From Chara braunii (taxonomy: Eukaryota; Streptophyta; Charophyceae; Charales; Characeae), in assembly GCA_003427395.1 (NCBI GenBank), contig BFEA01000042.1, positions 4,563,026 to 4,589,209 on the forward strand: a stretch of DNA of 26,184 bases. Direction: 5' to 3'. Below, in pieces: positions 6,647-16,402 of the stretch. The first letter of the stretch is position 1. Every line of letters begins with the position of its first letter. The notes under the pieces were generated by a model. The model had not been told where the DNA came from. It made no database searches and was given only the letters and a program-made list of their open reading frames with translations. Made by a program: the position numbers and the translations under genes.

Positions 6647-8200
6647 TAAGGGTGTGTGTGTGTGTGCGTAATTGTTGGGTAGCATGTGTGTGTCAGATGA
6701 GTTTCGCACGAGTACGACACGCCATATCCGTGCTGCTCCGACCAGACACATCGGCACACTGTGGGCAAGATGCAAAGCGCGGGGGCGATTTTTCAACGCG
6801 GCGGGGTAAAACCATTTGTGTGTCCATTTGTGGTGAGGGTACTTATTTAAAGGGCCGTAAAGTCGAAAGCAGCCAAGTATGCGAAAGCAGTCAGACAAAG
6901 TGAGGGGGGTGGGTGGCGCCTCCTCTTTTTCAGACAGACCAGAACACACACAATAACACCCCACAAACAAACGGAGGGAAGGGGGGAAGGCAAAGGACAG
7001 CGAGGCAAAGGGCAGAGAGCCAACACCATAGCATGACAAACCACAACAAGGCAGATGAGCTTAAGAGGCACGAGAGGAGGAACAAACAGCGAGGCAACAC
7101 ATAGGTTGAAATGCATTGGGGAGGCACATGAGGCATGAGAGGAGGAACAAGCAGTGAGGCAGCACGTAGGCTGAAACGTATGGGGGAGGCAGGAGGGCAT
7201 TATGTACAAGTATCGAAAAACAGCAAAGCGGCCAGAAGAAAAGAAAACAGCGAAGGACACGCTGGAGGGTAGAGGGGAGGAGGGTGGGCAAACAAACAGC
7301 ACACGGCAAGAAACAAAGACCGAAAAAAAAAAAAAAAAAACCTGATGATGATAGATTGTTTTGTCAGAGTTGCACCAACTCATCAGGAGGCTGAGCGACA
7401 ATCTGCGGAATCTCCGTATTTGATGGTTTGGGTCATGAACCCTTTGACCCTTGTTGAAGGCAGACTGTCCCCAAGCGGAACATAGCAGCGGGCAGCAAGC
7501 CTGTCACAGTAGAGGCAACGCGGCTGCACAACACCAAAAACAACTGCAAGGAACGACATGGCACGCAGGACATGCAGGCGGCAACCACGTAGTGAAGCAC
7601 AAGGCAACACAAGCAGGGCAGCCACACTGCAAGGGACGACAGGGCGAGTGGACCAGCGGCTCAGCAACCGCGGAGCGGAGCACAAGGCACCAGCACCAAG
7701 GCGCCAACCTACAGGGCACACAAGCAGCAAACACGGAAGGCACGGCCAGCGGATGAGCAGCACGGCAGCGAAGCAGCAAAGCGCAAGGCAACACCAACAA
7801 CACGGCCACACCACGCAGCAAACACAGCAATTCGCAGAGAGCCACACGCGAAGCAAGCGGGACAGGCAGCAAGGCAGCGGTGGAGCGCAGACAAGGACGT
7901 CCACACATCCAACACGGAGCGAAGCAGCACATGACCTACTCACATCACGGTTTAACCCCGCAGACTGTTGGTTCCCACCACCCACTGAGCCAGGGAGTCA
8001 CTCCGACGAACATCCGCCATCACCGACAGGCAATACAGACATCCCGAACCGAGCAGCCCCCATAAGAGTGCAGTAGGCACTCCGAACGAGGAACCACCGA
8101 CTGTTTGGCACTACTTAAGGGTGCTCAGTTGGGCATACAAAAAATACAGAAAAAATAAAAGGGGAGGACGTACAACAGAAGAAAGACTGACAGACATATA
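6647..8200. other. T-poor, GGCA-rich gene-free block
   Basis: From about 6930 to 8160 the plus strand is strikingly poor in T, apart from 7340-7450. It is built of recurring words such as AGGCAACAC, CAAGGCA and GAGGCA. A 65-bp unit is tandemly repeated (7065-7129 and 7130-7194; shared core GAGAGGAGGAACAA). An 18-A run lies at 7323-7340. Long frames on both strands arise from this skew (cysteine-rich on the minus strand, glutamine/arginine-rich on the plus strand). They lack domains, so I do not call genes. Confidence 0.45.
7065..7194. repeat. Tandem duplication, 65-bp unit, two copies
   Basis: Both units contain GAGAGGAGGAACAA, CAGYGAGGCARCACRTAGG and a GAAAYG-ATKGGG segment in the same order, with scattered substitutions. 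The unit length of 65 is not a multiple of three, which argues against coding. Confidence 0.75.
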
Positions 8201-8203
8201 ACT

Positions 8204-8206
<3 letters not shown>

Positions 8207-8293
<87 letters not shown>

Positions 8294-8294
8294 N

Positions 8295-8384
<90 letters not shown>
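8207..8384. repeat. (TG)n microsatellite, about 178 bp
   Basis: Uninterrupted TG dinucleotides apart from one N at 8294, where the phase shifts. Imperfect TG-rich sequence continues to about 8430. The N and phase change suggest the assembled length is unreliable. Confidence 0.97.
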
Positions 8385-8386
<2 letters not shown>

Positions 8387-8640
8387 ATGTATGCTTGTGT
8401 TTATGTGTGTCTCTGTGTGTGTATGCGTGTCTTTTTTTCCTTTTTTTTTCTAATTGTTTTTATGTTTTTGATTTTTTTTTAAATACATGAAACATGATGA
8501 AAGTTAAAAAAAAAAAATTAAAAAAAATGTTGTTGTACATCTTTGAAAGATATCAACAATTTACAACCCTATATTTTTTACTTGTTTTTTCTGTTTTTTT
8601 TTTTTAGCCCTAAAAAAATCTCTGTGAAACCAAAAAAAAA

Positions 8641-8837
8641 GGGGGTAACTTTAGTAGAGTCACAAAAACGAGTTATAACTGCACTATGGGGGAAGATACA
8701 GTTTGCAATTGCACTTCGGGCACCCTACCTGGCCAGAAGGCTGGGTTGTATACATTGCCCGAACTGCAATTCCAAACTGTATTTTGGCCCATAGTGCAGT
8801 TACAACTCATTTTCATGTCTCCCGCAAAGTTTCCCCA
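8641..8837. mobile_element. Foldback MITE-like element B
   Basis: Arms of about 80 bp: the left arm (8641-8722) pairs with the right arm (8756-8837). The clearest parts are TAACTGCACTATGGG against CCCATAGTGCAGTTA and ACAGTTTGCAATTGCACTTC against its near-complement at 8762-8780. The outer parts, ACTTT-GAG-CA-AAAA, also match in inverted order. The 33-bp centre holds CCCTACCTGGCCAGAAGGCT and TTGTATACAT, which relate it to element A in opposite orientation. No coding capacity. Confidence 0.82.
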
Positions 8838-9035
8838 AAAAAGAAACACTCATTTCATCTTTTGTTGTTATTTTTTTCATTGCGTTTTTGTTTTTGATTT
8901 TTTTTAAATATAGTCAAAGCTAAAAAAATCCAAATAAAAATATGGGGTTGAAGACCTCAAAAATATCTACAACCCCATATTTCTTAATTTGTCTTAGGAT
9001 TATTTTTACCTCAGGAAAAAAATGTTCGCGGACCC
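8838..9035. other. AT-rich spacer
   Basis: A/T-rich sequence with no gene. TTTTTGATTTTTTTTAAATA (about 8890) and ACAACCCATATTT-like words recur from 8460-8580, where a similar series occurs upstream of element B. The flanks of B may therefore be a duplicated larger unit. Confidence 0.4.
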
Positions 9036-9168
9036 CGTTGTAACCTGTCTAATGGGCTTTTCAACGGGGATTCAATGTTGTTTCAACGGCGTTGAATTTT
9101 TCAACGCGGAACCCACGTTGAATCAATTTTCGGACACACAGCCAGCACCCCTAGCAAACCCAGGGTGT
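9036..9168 (-). repeat. Dispersed repeat, minus-strand copy
   Basis: The reverse complement matches 6278-6427 in order: TTGCTAGGGGTGCTG, TGTGTGTCC, several CGTTGAA/ATTCAACG words, ATTGAATCCCCGTT and AAGCCCATT. Divergence is substantial. Confidence 0.5.
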
Positions 9169-9244
9169 TACAAACATTCACATGAACCTGGCTTGATCCG
9201 GACAGGGAGCTAGCTCGTTTTTTCTTTCTTAAGGACACCCTCTT

Positions 9245-9352
9245 GGTTGCTAGAGATGCTGGTATAGGCAGGCATCACTTGCACCCCAGAGGAGGCTATA
9301 TCTATTGGTGGAGAGCATCACCTGCTAGAAACTGGGTCCGACATCCCTCGTA
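9245..9352 (-). mobile_element. SINE-like copy, minus strand
   Basis: The reverse complement reads GGGATGTCGGACCCAGTTTC, then TAGCAGGTGATGCTCTCCAC and CAATAGAT, matching the family head and middle at 22921-22972. The 3' part is diverged and no clear A tail is seen. Confidence 0.65.
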
Positions 9353-9365
9353 CAGAAATAACTGT

Positions 9366-9485
9366 GACAGACTTGGATTGCTCTGCACGGAGGCCATGCT
9401 GACTGACTTAGGTGCCCGACAAAGGCGGACCTGGAAGCAGTGGTGGAAGGAAGAGCACCGGTGGCAGTGGCACCCAATACAATGA
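9366..9485 (+). pseudogene. Possible LINE ORF2 C-terminal remnant
   Basis: The open frame ends ...LLCTEAMLTDLGARQRRTWK, then QWWKEEHRWQWHPIQ and a stop. Its spacing of LG, QR, W-x-x-W and EH resembles the last residues of ORF2 in the large LINE (DEWLGPQRAM...WKNWRKDEHE, ending at 22132). In both places a C-rich noncoding tract follows. This may be the 3' end of a second, 5'-truncated LINE. The similarity is short and could be chance. Confidence 0.3.
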
Positions 9486-9654
9486 TTTTGCAGGCCACGG
9501 CCTGCGGAGCCTTTAATTAGTATCCAGACTCAGTCCCACCTCCACAAGCATCCTCAAACAGACAACCCAAGAAAGGAATTGCAGGAGTCTCAGAGCTGCC
9601 GGTGTAGGAAACACTTATCATAGACCACCCACCTCACGGAGAATAACCACGCTG

Positions 9655-9935
9655 CCCATGCTGCTGACAACCCACTTTTCTTGTCCCCGCCCCATACTAA
9701 CCCTCCGCTTCCTACCCCCCCCTCCCTTCCCTGCCTATCACCCCCTCTCTCCCCCCTCTTTCCCAGTCCCACTCGGACCACTCCCTCCCTACCCCCCCCC
9801 ACTTCCCAACACACTGCCGGCAATGACTCCTCTGCTCCCACCGACCCCAGATTCCCTTCCTCCCCCTCCACCCAATTCTGACCCTCCTCTCACCCTCCTC
9901 TCACCCCTCTGCCCCCGACCGATGACCCCTCACAC
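9655..9935. repeat. Polypyrimidine (C-rich) tract
   Basis: Dense CCT/CCC-rich sequence that opens proline-rich frames. Similar tracts lie just before the LINE ORF1 (11555-11835) and after ORF2 (22180-22300), so it may be UTR of a LINE remnant. I do not call it coding. Confidence 0.5.
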
Positions 9936-9989
9936 CCGGCAACGCCCTGTGAACAAAATCATCAAGTGGTGAAACCACTTTAGTTCAAA

Positions 9990-11545
9990 CGGAAGCCAAG
10001 GCCAGACACTGCATTCAAGTACGACGGTCATTCTGACAATCGCAAGGCGCTGCAAGTGTAGAAAAGCACTGATTCCGAACGTGTTTCGCACAAAAAAAAA
10101 GGTGGGAAGGCGCTAACAAGCGCTGTGGACCGAGCGGCAAGGCCCGCCCACACTCCATAGCCTTCGTGGGGAGATGTGTTGACGACCGTGTACGGAGACG
10201 TAACCATCTCCCTCCGGAGTTCGAGGACCTCGGCAACTAATTACGCTGTCGTGTCGAAATAGTGACGACAGTGAGTTGGGTATTCGATGGCGCGTCAGCG
10301 CATGCACGCACAAGGTACGCGTCAGGGAGAAGCGTGCTGATGGGGGATCTGGGAGGAGTGAGTGGATTTCGTCCCACTGATTGGGGGGGGGAAGGTGAAT
10401 TACGGGTGATGGGGTGAAAGTCGAGAACGTCATCACAACTGGACGCTAAAAGAACGGCGCGAAAGACCTGGCTGCCGCCCACGTGAGATCGGCCTGCGCA
10501 CGTCCGACCCCAGGTGAGAGGGGCAGACGACAATACGTGAACGGCTCAGCGGCGACAGCGTGGAAGCCTGCGCACGTCTGACCCAAGGTGAGAAGGGGCA
10601 GACGACAGTACGTGAATAGCACAGCGGCAACAGCGTGGGAGATCGGTAAAGACAATGGCCTGCGACGCGAGACGGGTCCGGCAAGGAGAAACACACGAGT
10701 GCTAACAAAAGTCGTGGACTCCATACCCCTCGTGGGGGGAGGTGCTGACGCCCATACACGTGGATGTGTCCACCGAAGTTCGACGATCGGCGCCAGACAG
10801 TCGCAGCGCATCAGTACATGCAGGCATATCAAACGTGACAAGGGAGACTGCAAGCGAGAACAGGGCTGCCGGGAGATCCGGGAACAGCCGATCAACAAAG
10901 ATTGCGAAAAACCTGCCCGCTGCCCGGGCGAAATAGGCTTACACGCATCTGAACATAGGAGAGAGGGGCAGATGAGAGTATGTGGACTGCACCATGGCAA
11001 CGGCTCGGAAAGGGGAGGGAGAGGCCTTTCACCGCTTCCCGCTGCGGGGTGGACAGGCGGGGAGAAACGGGAGTAACGCGAGAGGGGGGGGAGAGCATCG
11101 TGATGCCGGTCCTGCCTGCTCTCACGACTGTAGGAGGGATGCTGACGTGGCGGGCCAGCAAAAACCGGAAAGACGGAGGCCGACGACGGGAGATGGGAGC
11201 TGAGACAACTCGGGAGGACCGCCGTTGTCAACACCGCCTTGTCCCCGAGTGACAGAGGCAGACGTGAATGCGTGGTGAATCCGGTGGGGTGACAGGGTGG
11301 ATGATCGAAAAGGGGAGGGAGAGGCCATTGACCGCTTCCCAATGTGGGGTGGAAATGGGAGTGACGCGTGAGAGGGGGGAGAGCATCGTGTCACCGGTCC
11401 TGCCTATTGTCACGATCACTGGAGAGATGCCAACGTGGTGGGGCCGCAAGAACGGACTGGAATGGAACTCATCACAACCCGAGCCTTGAGCAGCGGCGAT
11501 CTGCCGGCTCTGAAGATTGACATAACGCGCCGCTTCTTGAGACAA
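9990..11545. repeat. Tandem GC-rich monomer-like repeats upstream of the LINE
   Basis: Two units of 74 bp (10493-10566 and 10567-10640) share CCTGCGCACGT, GAGAGGGGCAGACGAC-like and TACGTGAA segments. A larger unit with period 300 covers about 10950-11170 and 11250-11470; AGGGGAGGGAGAGGCC followed by GACCGCTTCCC-like sequence occurs at 11011 and 11311. A further pair, ACTCCATA-CCTCGTGGGG, is at about 10155 and 10719. The small and large units are related through the GGGGCAGA word. Position suggests a 5' regulatory monomer array of the LINE, but the gap at 11584 breaks the link. Confidence 0.6.
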
Positions 11546-11583
11546 GCTTGACGATGATCTGCCTCCTTCTTCTCTCTCCCCCC

Positions 11584-11753
11584 NNNNNNNNNNNNNNNNN
11601 NNNNNNNNNNNNNNNNNNNNNNNNNNNNNNNNNNNNNNNNNNNNNNNNNNNNNNNNNNNNNNNNNNNNNNNNNNNNNNNNNNNNNNNNNNNNNNNNNNNN
11701 NNNNNNNNNNNNNNNNNNNNNNNNNNNNNNNNNNNNNNNNNNNNNNNNNNNNN
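11584..11753. other. Assembly gap (170 N)
   Basis: A run of N flanked by C-rich low-complexity sequence on both sides. The true length is unknown. Confidence 1.
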
Positions 11754-11759
11754 CCCGGA

Positions 11760-12023
11760 TCCCTCCTCCGCTTCCACCACCCCCCTCCTTTCCCCCCTCG
11801 CCTACAACCCGCTTCGCTCCTTCCCCTCCTCGCCTACAACCCACTTCGCAAATTAATGACAGAAATGTCATAGGGTACGAATTGATAATAATCGATTTCT
11901 GTTGCACAACTCACGCTCCTACATCCATTCTTGTGTTCTCCAAGGGATTGTCGCCGACACCCTCGTGTCTCACACACCGGCTCCTCTCCACGGATCAACA
12001 CTGCCAACGCATATCCAAGGCAA
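11760..12023 (+). promoter_or_regulatory. LINE leader (5' UTR), C-rich
   Basis: A polypyrimidine stretch between the gap and the first good ATG of ORF1. A 32-bp step repeats CTCGCCTACAACCC (11797 and 11829). Regulatory function is inferred from position only. Confidence 0.4.
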
Positions 12024-13178
12024 ATGGAGGGTGATTCACCCCCTTCCCCCCCCCCGTCCACCCGCCGACTGTCGGATGACGTGCGGATTGCTCGGGACGG
12101 GGAACATCTAAACAACCCCAGGCCTGTCATAGGGGGCCGGGGACAAAACCAGGGCGATGGAAAACCTCCTGAAAACCGTACCCTGCCACAACGACAACAG
12201 CCGGACACAGAGGGAGGTGCCTCCGGGGAGAAGGGTCAAGAAAAGGGGGTGGTGTCACATCTGAGTGCCCGAGATATTGATCAGGGGAAACTGCCGCACT
12301 TCCAGCAAAATACGCACACCCCCGCTTCTCAAGCAACAATAAGTCTTGCGGCAAATAAGGAAACGTCTTCAAAAGGAGAATCATCCAAACAACCTCCCCT
12401 CAAGAAGCAATGGAGTGAAGTCGTGAGGGGTCGGCCTTCCGTGCAAAACGATTCGTGCATTCCGGCGCAGCCAGGCGGGACTTCACTAAATGCGGCTTTG
12501 AGAACTGCAAACCCAGGAGACTCCAACTTACAAATGGGGCTTGACACAATGCACCCACTTAGATTTCATTTCGTACAGAAGCTTCATCGAAGAGCCAGGA
12601 GGAAAGTGCAGGTTAGGGGAAATGCATTGCACCCAGTGTCCATCATCTCCCCCCAAGCTAACACCATCCGCAACCAGGTCTATGCGGAATGTGCAGCCCA
12701 TTTCCTATTCCCCCAACAGGCACTCAAATCACAGTTGAATGACCGCCTCAAATGGGTGTTTGGAGTGTTGCGTTCTCAAAAGTTCTCAGACGAGGATACA
12801 ACTGACCATTTTCTCATTGAATCCCCGTTTGTGGACATGGTTACAGTCCTCACTCTCAATCCAATAGACAAAAACAACCTACTGCGCATCACAAACGCAC
12901 GATTCAGGGGCATGCCAGTTGTGATTGCCCGCTGGAAACCCCCCAAATCGCTTACACCGGATGACAGACGCCAACACCTCATGGCAAACAACTATTGGAT
13001 TGAGTTCAGTTTCGCGCCGGTCCACATACAGGGAGAGATTCTGAAAATGGTCGAACAAATAGCTCCAATTCGAGGTTTCATCAATGGCCTTCCTCACTTC
13101 CTGGCCAAGAGAGATGACTCCCTGCTCATAGCGGTTGACTGGCCTCCGACAGATGAGTTCTCGCTCAAGGGGGAATGA
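12024..13178 (+). pseudogene. LINE ORF1, N-terminal part (DUF4283-like gag domain)
   Basis: The ATG at 12024 opens a frame of 384 codons; the frame is open further upstream but without an earlier ATG. Residues 1 to about 125 are polar and disordered-looking. KKQWSEVVRG (near residue 130) resembles the short motif often found before the RNA-binding domain in plant LINE ORF1 proteins. Residues about 200-380 look globular (FHFVQKLHRRARRK, then VIARWKPPKSLTPDD and NYWIEFSFAPVHIQGEILKM), in the manner of DUF4283 of plant LINEs. This is expected to bind the element RNA in a ribonucleoprotein. The frame ends at TGA 13176-13178 after LKGE. Protein-like sequence continues in the next frame, so the stop is a frameshift product. 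Confidence 0.7.
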
Positions 13179-13423
13179 CATTATCATTCGGAGGGGAGAA
13201 AATTTGTTATCCCCCTCAGCCATAGGACCCTTGGTGCCATGTGTGTAAAGTAAGGGGCCACCTGTATACTGACGATCTCTGTCCAGTCAATCATAGAAAA
13301 CTCCCAAACAACCTTGTTTCGCAACACCCGACAGAGCCAGACAAGTGGGTGCCCGAAGATCCTAACCTGGATGGATGGATTTTCCGGACTGCAGAAGGAA
13401 AGTCCACTGGCCAATGGCATTGA
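13177..13423 (+). pseudogene. LINE ORF1, zinc-knuckle segment
   Basis: Sequence continues in frame +1 (IIIRRGENLLSPSAIGPLVP) and then, after another shift near 13235, reads CHVCKVRGHLYTDDLCPVNH. This is a CCHC-type knuckle with spacing CX2CX4HX6C; the usual retroviral and LINE form is CX2CX4HX4C. Two frameshifts within 70 bp show decay. In related elements this knuckle directly follows the DUF4283-like domain and binds nucleic acid. Confidence 0.65.
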
Positions 13424-14463
13424 GAGAAGAATACCACCCGACAGACTGCCCCGGAAGGTGCGGGCCCCCAAAGCTCCGGGGGCCACAGGCTGCTGCACCG
13501 TCGGGGCCTCCGACGGAGGCAAACGAAATAAAACAACCGGCCGGACCCTCCAGGCAACCGGAAATTACCCGGGTGCAAGGAGGTCCGGTCCCGAGAGAGC
13601 TCCTTGGCTCCCGAACGTCGGGTGACAGGTGCCATCATGGTTCGACTGAACTGAGGGGACTCAGAGCCATCTCAAACAGGGGAAGGGGCGGAGGGAAATT
13701 GCAATTCAGGGAGAAGCTGGCCCCAAAAACAATGGTCCGGCCTCGAGGTGATGATCACAGCGTGGCCCCCCGACCCCCCCCCCCGCACAATCCGCTTAAC
13801 GCAAACAAAGACAAGCTCAGTCCGGACCAGCCGCACCGACAGGAGAAAGCTATTGCATCTGTCCCGCAAATGCAGGCGCCCACTTCGACAGACTGGCTTC
13901 AACTGCCACTGGTTTTCCCCCTCCCCCGAAAACAGACAGTGGATGTTGCTCCAACAAATCAAATGCAACAGTCCACCTGCAGAGATGAAAACCAGACCCG
14001 TCCTGCACAACCTGCAAACGACTCACGGATCGAGGAGGGGGAAATCATCGACTCTGATGACGAAGCCCCTTTGCTGGTGCGAAGAAAGTCAGGCGGGACA
14101 AAACCACGGCTCCAGAAGATTCGAAACCTGGGAGGAACGGAAAACGGAAACGCTGGGAATCCGGGGTCACCAGAAAACTGTTCCAATCACACGACCGTGC
14201 CAGACTGTGCACCGTTGCCGCCACAAAAGCTGCCCATGGGACTAAGAAAAAACGCTCAAACTGACAAGGGGAAAGATCACAGCCAACGGGAAGAACAACA
14301 CCTTGCCAGGGTGAGCCACTGTTCGCAACCGCTCCCGCCCCTTCCGCCAGCAGTCCCAGAGCTGATGCTGCTCCCGGCTATGGACCTCCCCGAAAATGAC
14401 AGTACAGCCAATGCTGCTCAGCAAAAAAGTATGTGTGATGAAGTGGAAGGCACAAGAGGTTAA
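13375..14463 (+). pseudogene. LINE ORF1, proline/glutamine-rich tail, part 1
   Basis: An open frame of 362 codons rich in P, Q, R and E. It includes an acidic patch, RIEEGEIIDSDDEAPLL (about 14030-14075), followed by the basic VRRKSGGTKPRLQK. The first codons overlap the preceding frame, so the true continuation starts near 13420. No catalytic domain is seen. The C-terminal 85 residues (LPPQKLPMGLRKNAQ...LPENDSTANAAQQKS) reappear in diverged form at about 14750-14970. The stop at 14461 lies inside a small insertion (see 14435-14577). Confidence 0.5.
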
Positions 14464-14577
14464 CGGGGCATCTGGTTTTCAGGCCTGAAATTTCCGAAAT
14501 TAGGGTTTTGGGCTCAAATTTCATGTTTTTTTGGAATTTCAAGTTTTTGCTATATATGGCAGTGATGAAGTGAAAGG
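14435..14577. mobile_element. Small AT-rich insertion in ORF1 with 16-bp direct repeats
   Basis: GTGATGAAGTGGAAGG (14435-14450) recurs with one change at 14562-14577. The 111 bp between are AT-rich with several AAATTTC/GAAATTT words, unlike the GC-rich coding sequence around. The offset of 127 bp leaves a remainder of one on division by three, and the coding frame shifts by exactly one across this interval. That is what an insertion with target duplication would do. I cannot assign a family. Confidence 0.65.
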
Positions 14578-16396
14578 GGGTGGAACTCGTGACAAAATGC
14601 AAGGGGGTGACCCCCTCGCAGGGCCTGAACACCGGGTCGAGGCCTACCATGGCCCACGACAGGCCCAACACCCACCCACGGTGCAGCGCAGTCCACATCA
14701 AGATCCCCTCGCGACAGCAAACCTGGGATCGCGGCTGGTGGACTATGGACCGTTACCTCCACACAAACTGACCACGGAACTGGGGGAGGACGCTCCAAGG
14801 GACAACGGGATAGACCACGGCCAACAGCAAATGCAACACCTGCCCATGGTGAGCCTCAATTTGCAACTACCCCCGCCCCCTCTCGCAGCTGAATCAGAGC
14901 CAATGTTGCTCCTGTCCACTGGCCTTCCCGAAAATGTCAGTGTAGCCAATGCTACTCAGCAAAAGGGTCTTCATGGCAAAGCGGAAGAGGGGGGAGATCG
15001 TGGTCCACGACAAGCCCAGAACCGGCTCATGATGGACCGCAGTCCACAACGACACCTCCTTCAGGCAGCAAACCTGGAACCGCAGCTGCCCCCGCTGCCT
15101 TCACTGGGCCAACCGCCACTGAGGGAGCTACAAATCCTCCCAGACACAGACATTGCACTTCAAAAAACAACACAAGGGGACCCCCCGAACGGAAAGTCCA
15201 GGCCTTCCCCCCGACCGCAGTGGCCACCCCCCTTGGAACACAAAGGTGATGACCTGACTGGCCTGGGGAAGGTTAAAGTCAAAGTGAATGGCCTGGTCAA
15301 GGCGATGGCGAAATACAGTCGAATGGAAAATGCTGCCACAAAAATCAAGGCTATAATGCAGGGACCCGAAGGGCGGCACCACGATTAACGATCAGATCCG
15401 GTGAACAACCAGGGGGACTCGATTGTAGTAGGGCTGCCAGCTGCGACAGGGCCAGAACCCCAATATCTGCCACAGCCACAACCGGGACGGTCCCCTCCTT
15501 GTTCGCCGGCCGAGCCTACAACCAATAGTAATCTCAGACCGATCACCTCATAGCTTACGGGGGAGAGGAAATATCTCCAACTCCCGACAGCAGAGGGGTT
15601 AAGACAAACACCTCGATCTCCCCCCCTAGATGAGTGGGAAAACTCACATCAAGACCACGACCCTGAGGAATGCCCTGAGGATTTAGCCCGGGGCGAACAA
15701 CAAATCTGCCCCCTGCCACCCCTACTTCAGGCAACGGAGGTGCAAATGGGGGAAGCGCAACCGGCGAACAAGCTTACGACCAATAGTAATTGCAGACCGA
15801 TTATCTCAGAGCTTATGGGGGAGATGAAATATTTCCAACTCCCGACAACAGAGGGCTTAAGACAAACACCCCGATCTCCCCCCCTTGATGAGTGGGAAAC
15901 CTCACATCAAGACCACGGCTCTGAGGAACGCCTTGAGGATCGAGCCCGGGGTGAACAGCATATCTGCCCCCTGCCACCCCTACATCAGGCAACGAAGGTG
16001 CAAATGGGGGAAGCATAATTGGTGAACAAAGTCCGGACTAAGACCGTGGGGGAACAAATGGAGACGGAGGTCCTCCCGCCCTATCCCACAGACACCCACA
16101 TAGACCAAGGGTTCCCCAAGCAGGAGATGGACGTGGAACAACTTCCCCTTCTCCTGGAGGGCACAGACCACCACACACAGGCGATGGACGTGGAACGGCT
16201 GCCCCCCCTCCCGGACGATACAGGTCCCCCCCCCCAACAACAGGCCGCGGGTACTCGACCCCCGTCACAAGGTCCTGTCCTCCACTGGGCGGCACAACTC
16301 CAACAAGGCCTGGGTATATTCCCGCAGGGCTGTGTCATTGCTGAGACGACATCGATTACCCAACAACTCTACCTCCCGGGCTTTGCGATGTGGTAG
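14578..16396 (+). pseudogene. LINE ORF1, proline-rich tail, part 2, with internal duplications
   Basis: One frame continues for about 600 codons with stops at 15386, about 15551, 16016 and 16394. It is rich in P, Q, L and E. PLPPHKLTTELGEDAPRD...LPENVSVANATQQKG echoes part 1. CHGPRQAQ-like and AANLEPQLPPLP-like phrases also recur about 350 bp apart. A lysine-rich segment, GLGKVKVKVNGLVKAMAKYS, lies near 15265-15330. From 15521 an 86-codon unit is tandemly duplicated. No known domain; probably a flexible spacer. Confidence 0.45.
15521..16020 (+). repeat. 258-bp in-frame tandem duplication within ORF1
   Basis: ACCAATAGTAATCTCAGACC at 15521 recurs as ACCAATAGTAATTGCAGACC at 15779, and the two units stay alignable to about 16018 (PRSPPLDEWE-SHQDH, PLPPL-QAT-VQMGEA). 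The period of 258 equals 86 codons, so frame is preserved. Unit 1 carries TAG where unit 2 has GAG. Confidence 0.9.
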
Positions 16397-16402
16397 GCTC
16401 AG

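Noticed and set aside
7383-7985. Cysteine-rich minus-strand frames of about 140-200 codons
   Set aside because: They arise from a T-poor plus strand rich in GGCA and CAGC words. The overlapping frames on both strands are equally low in complexity.
8206-8490. Three frames encoding Val-Cys repeats
   Set aside because: Translation of the TG microsatellite.
10446-11342. 298-codon minus-strand open frame
   Set aside because: It lies across GC-rich tandem repeats, one with a period of 300 (a multiple of three), which keeps any open frame open. No domain or gene-like composition is seen.
10493-11470. CRISPR-like or phage-like repeat array
   Set aside because: The units are adjacent, long and diverged, with no constant short repeat and unique spacer pattern. 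The context is a eukaryotic LINE.
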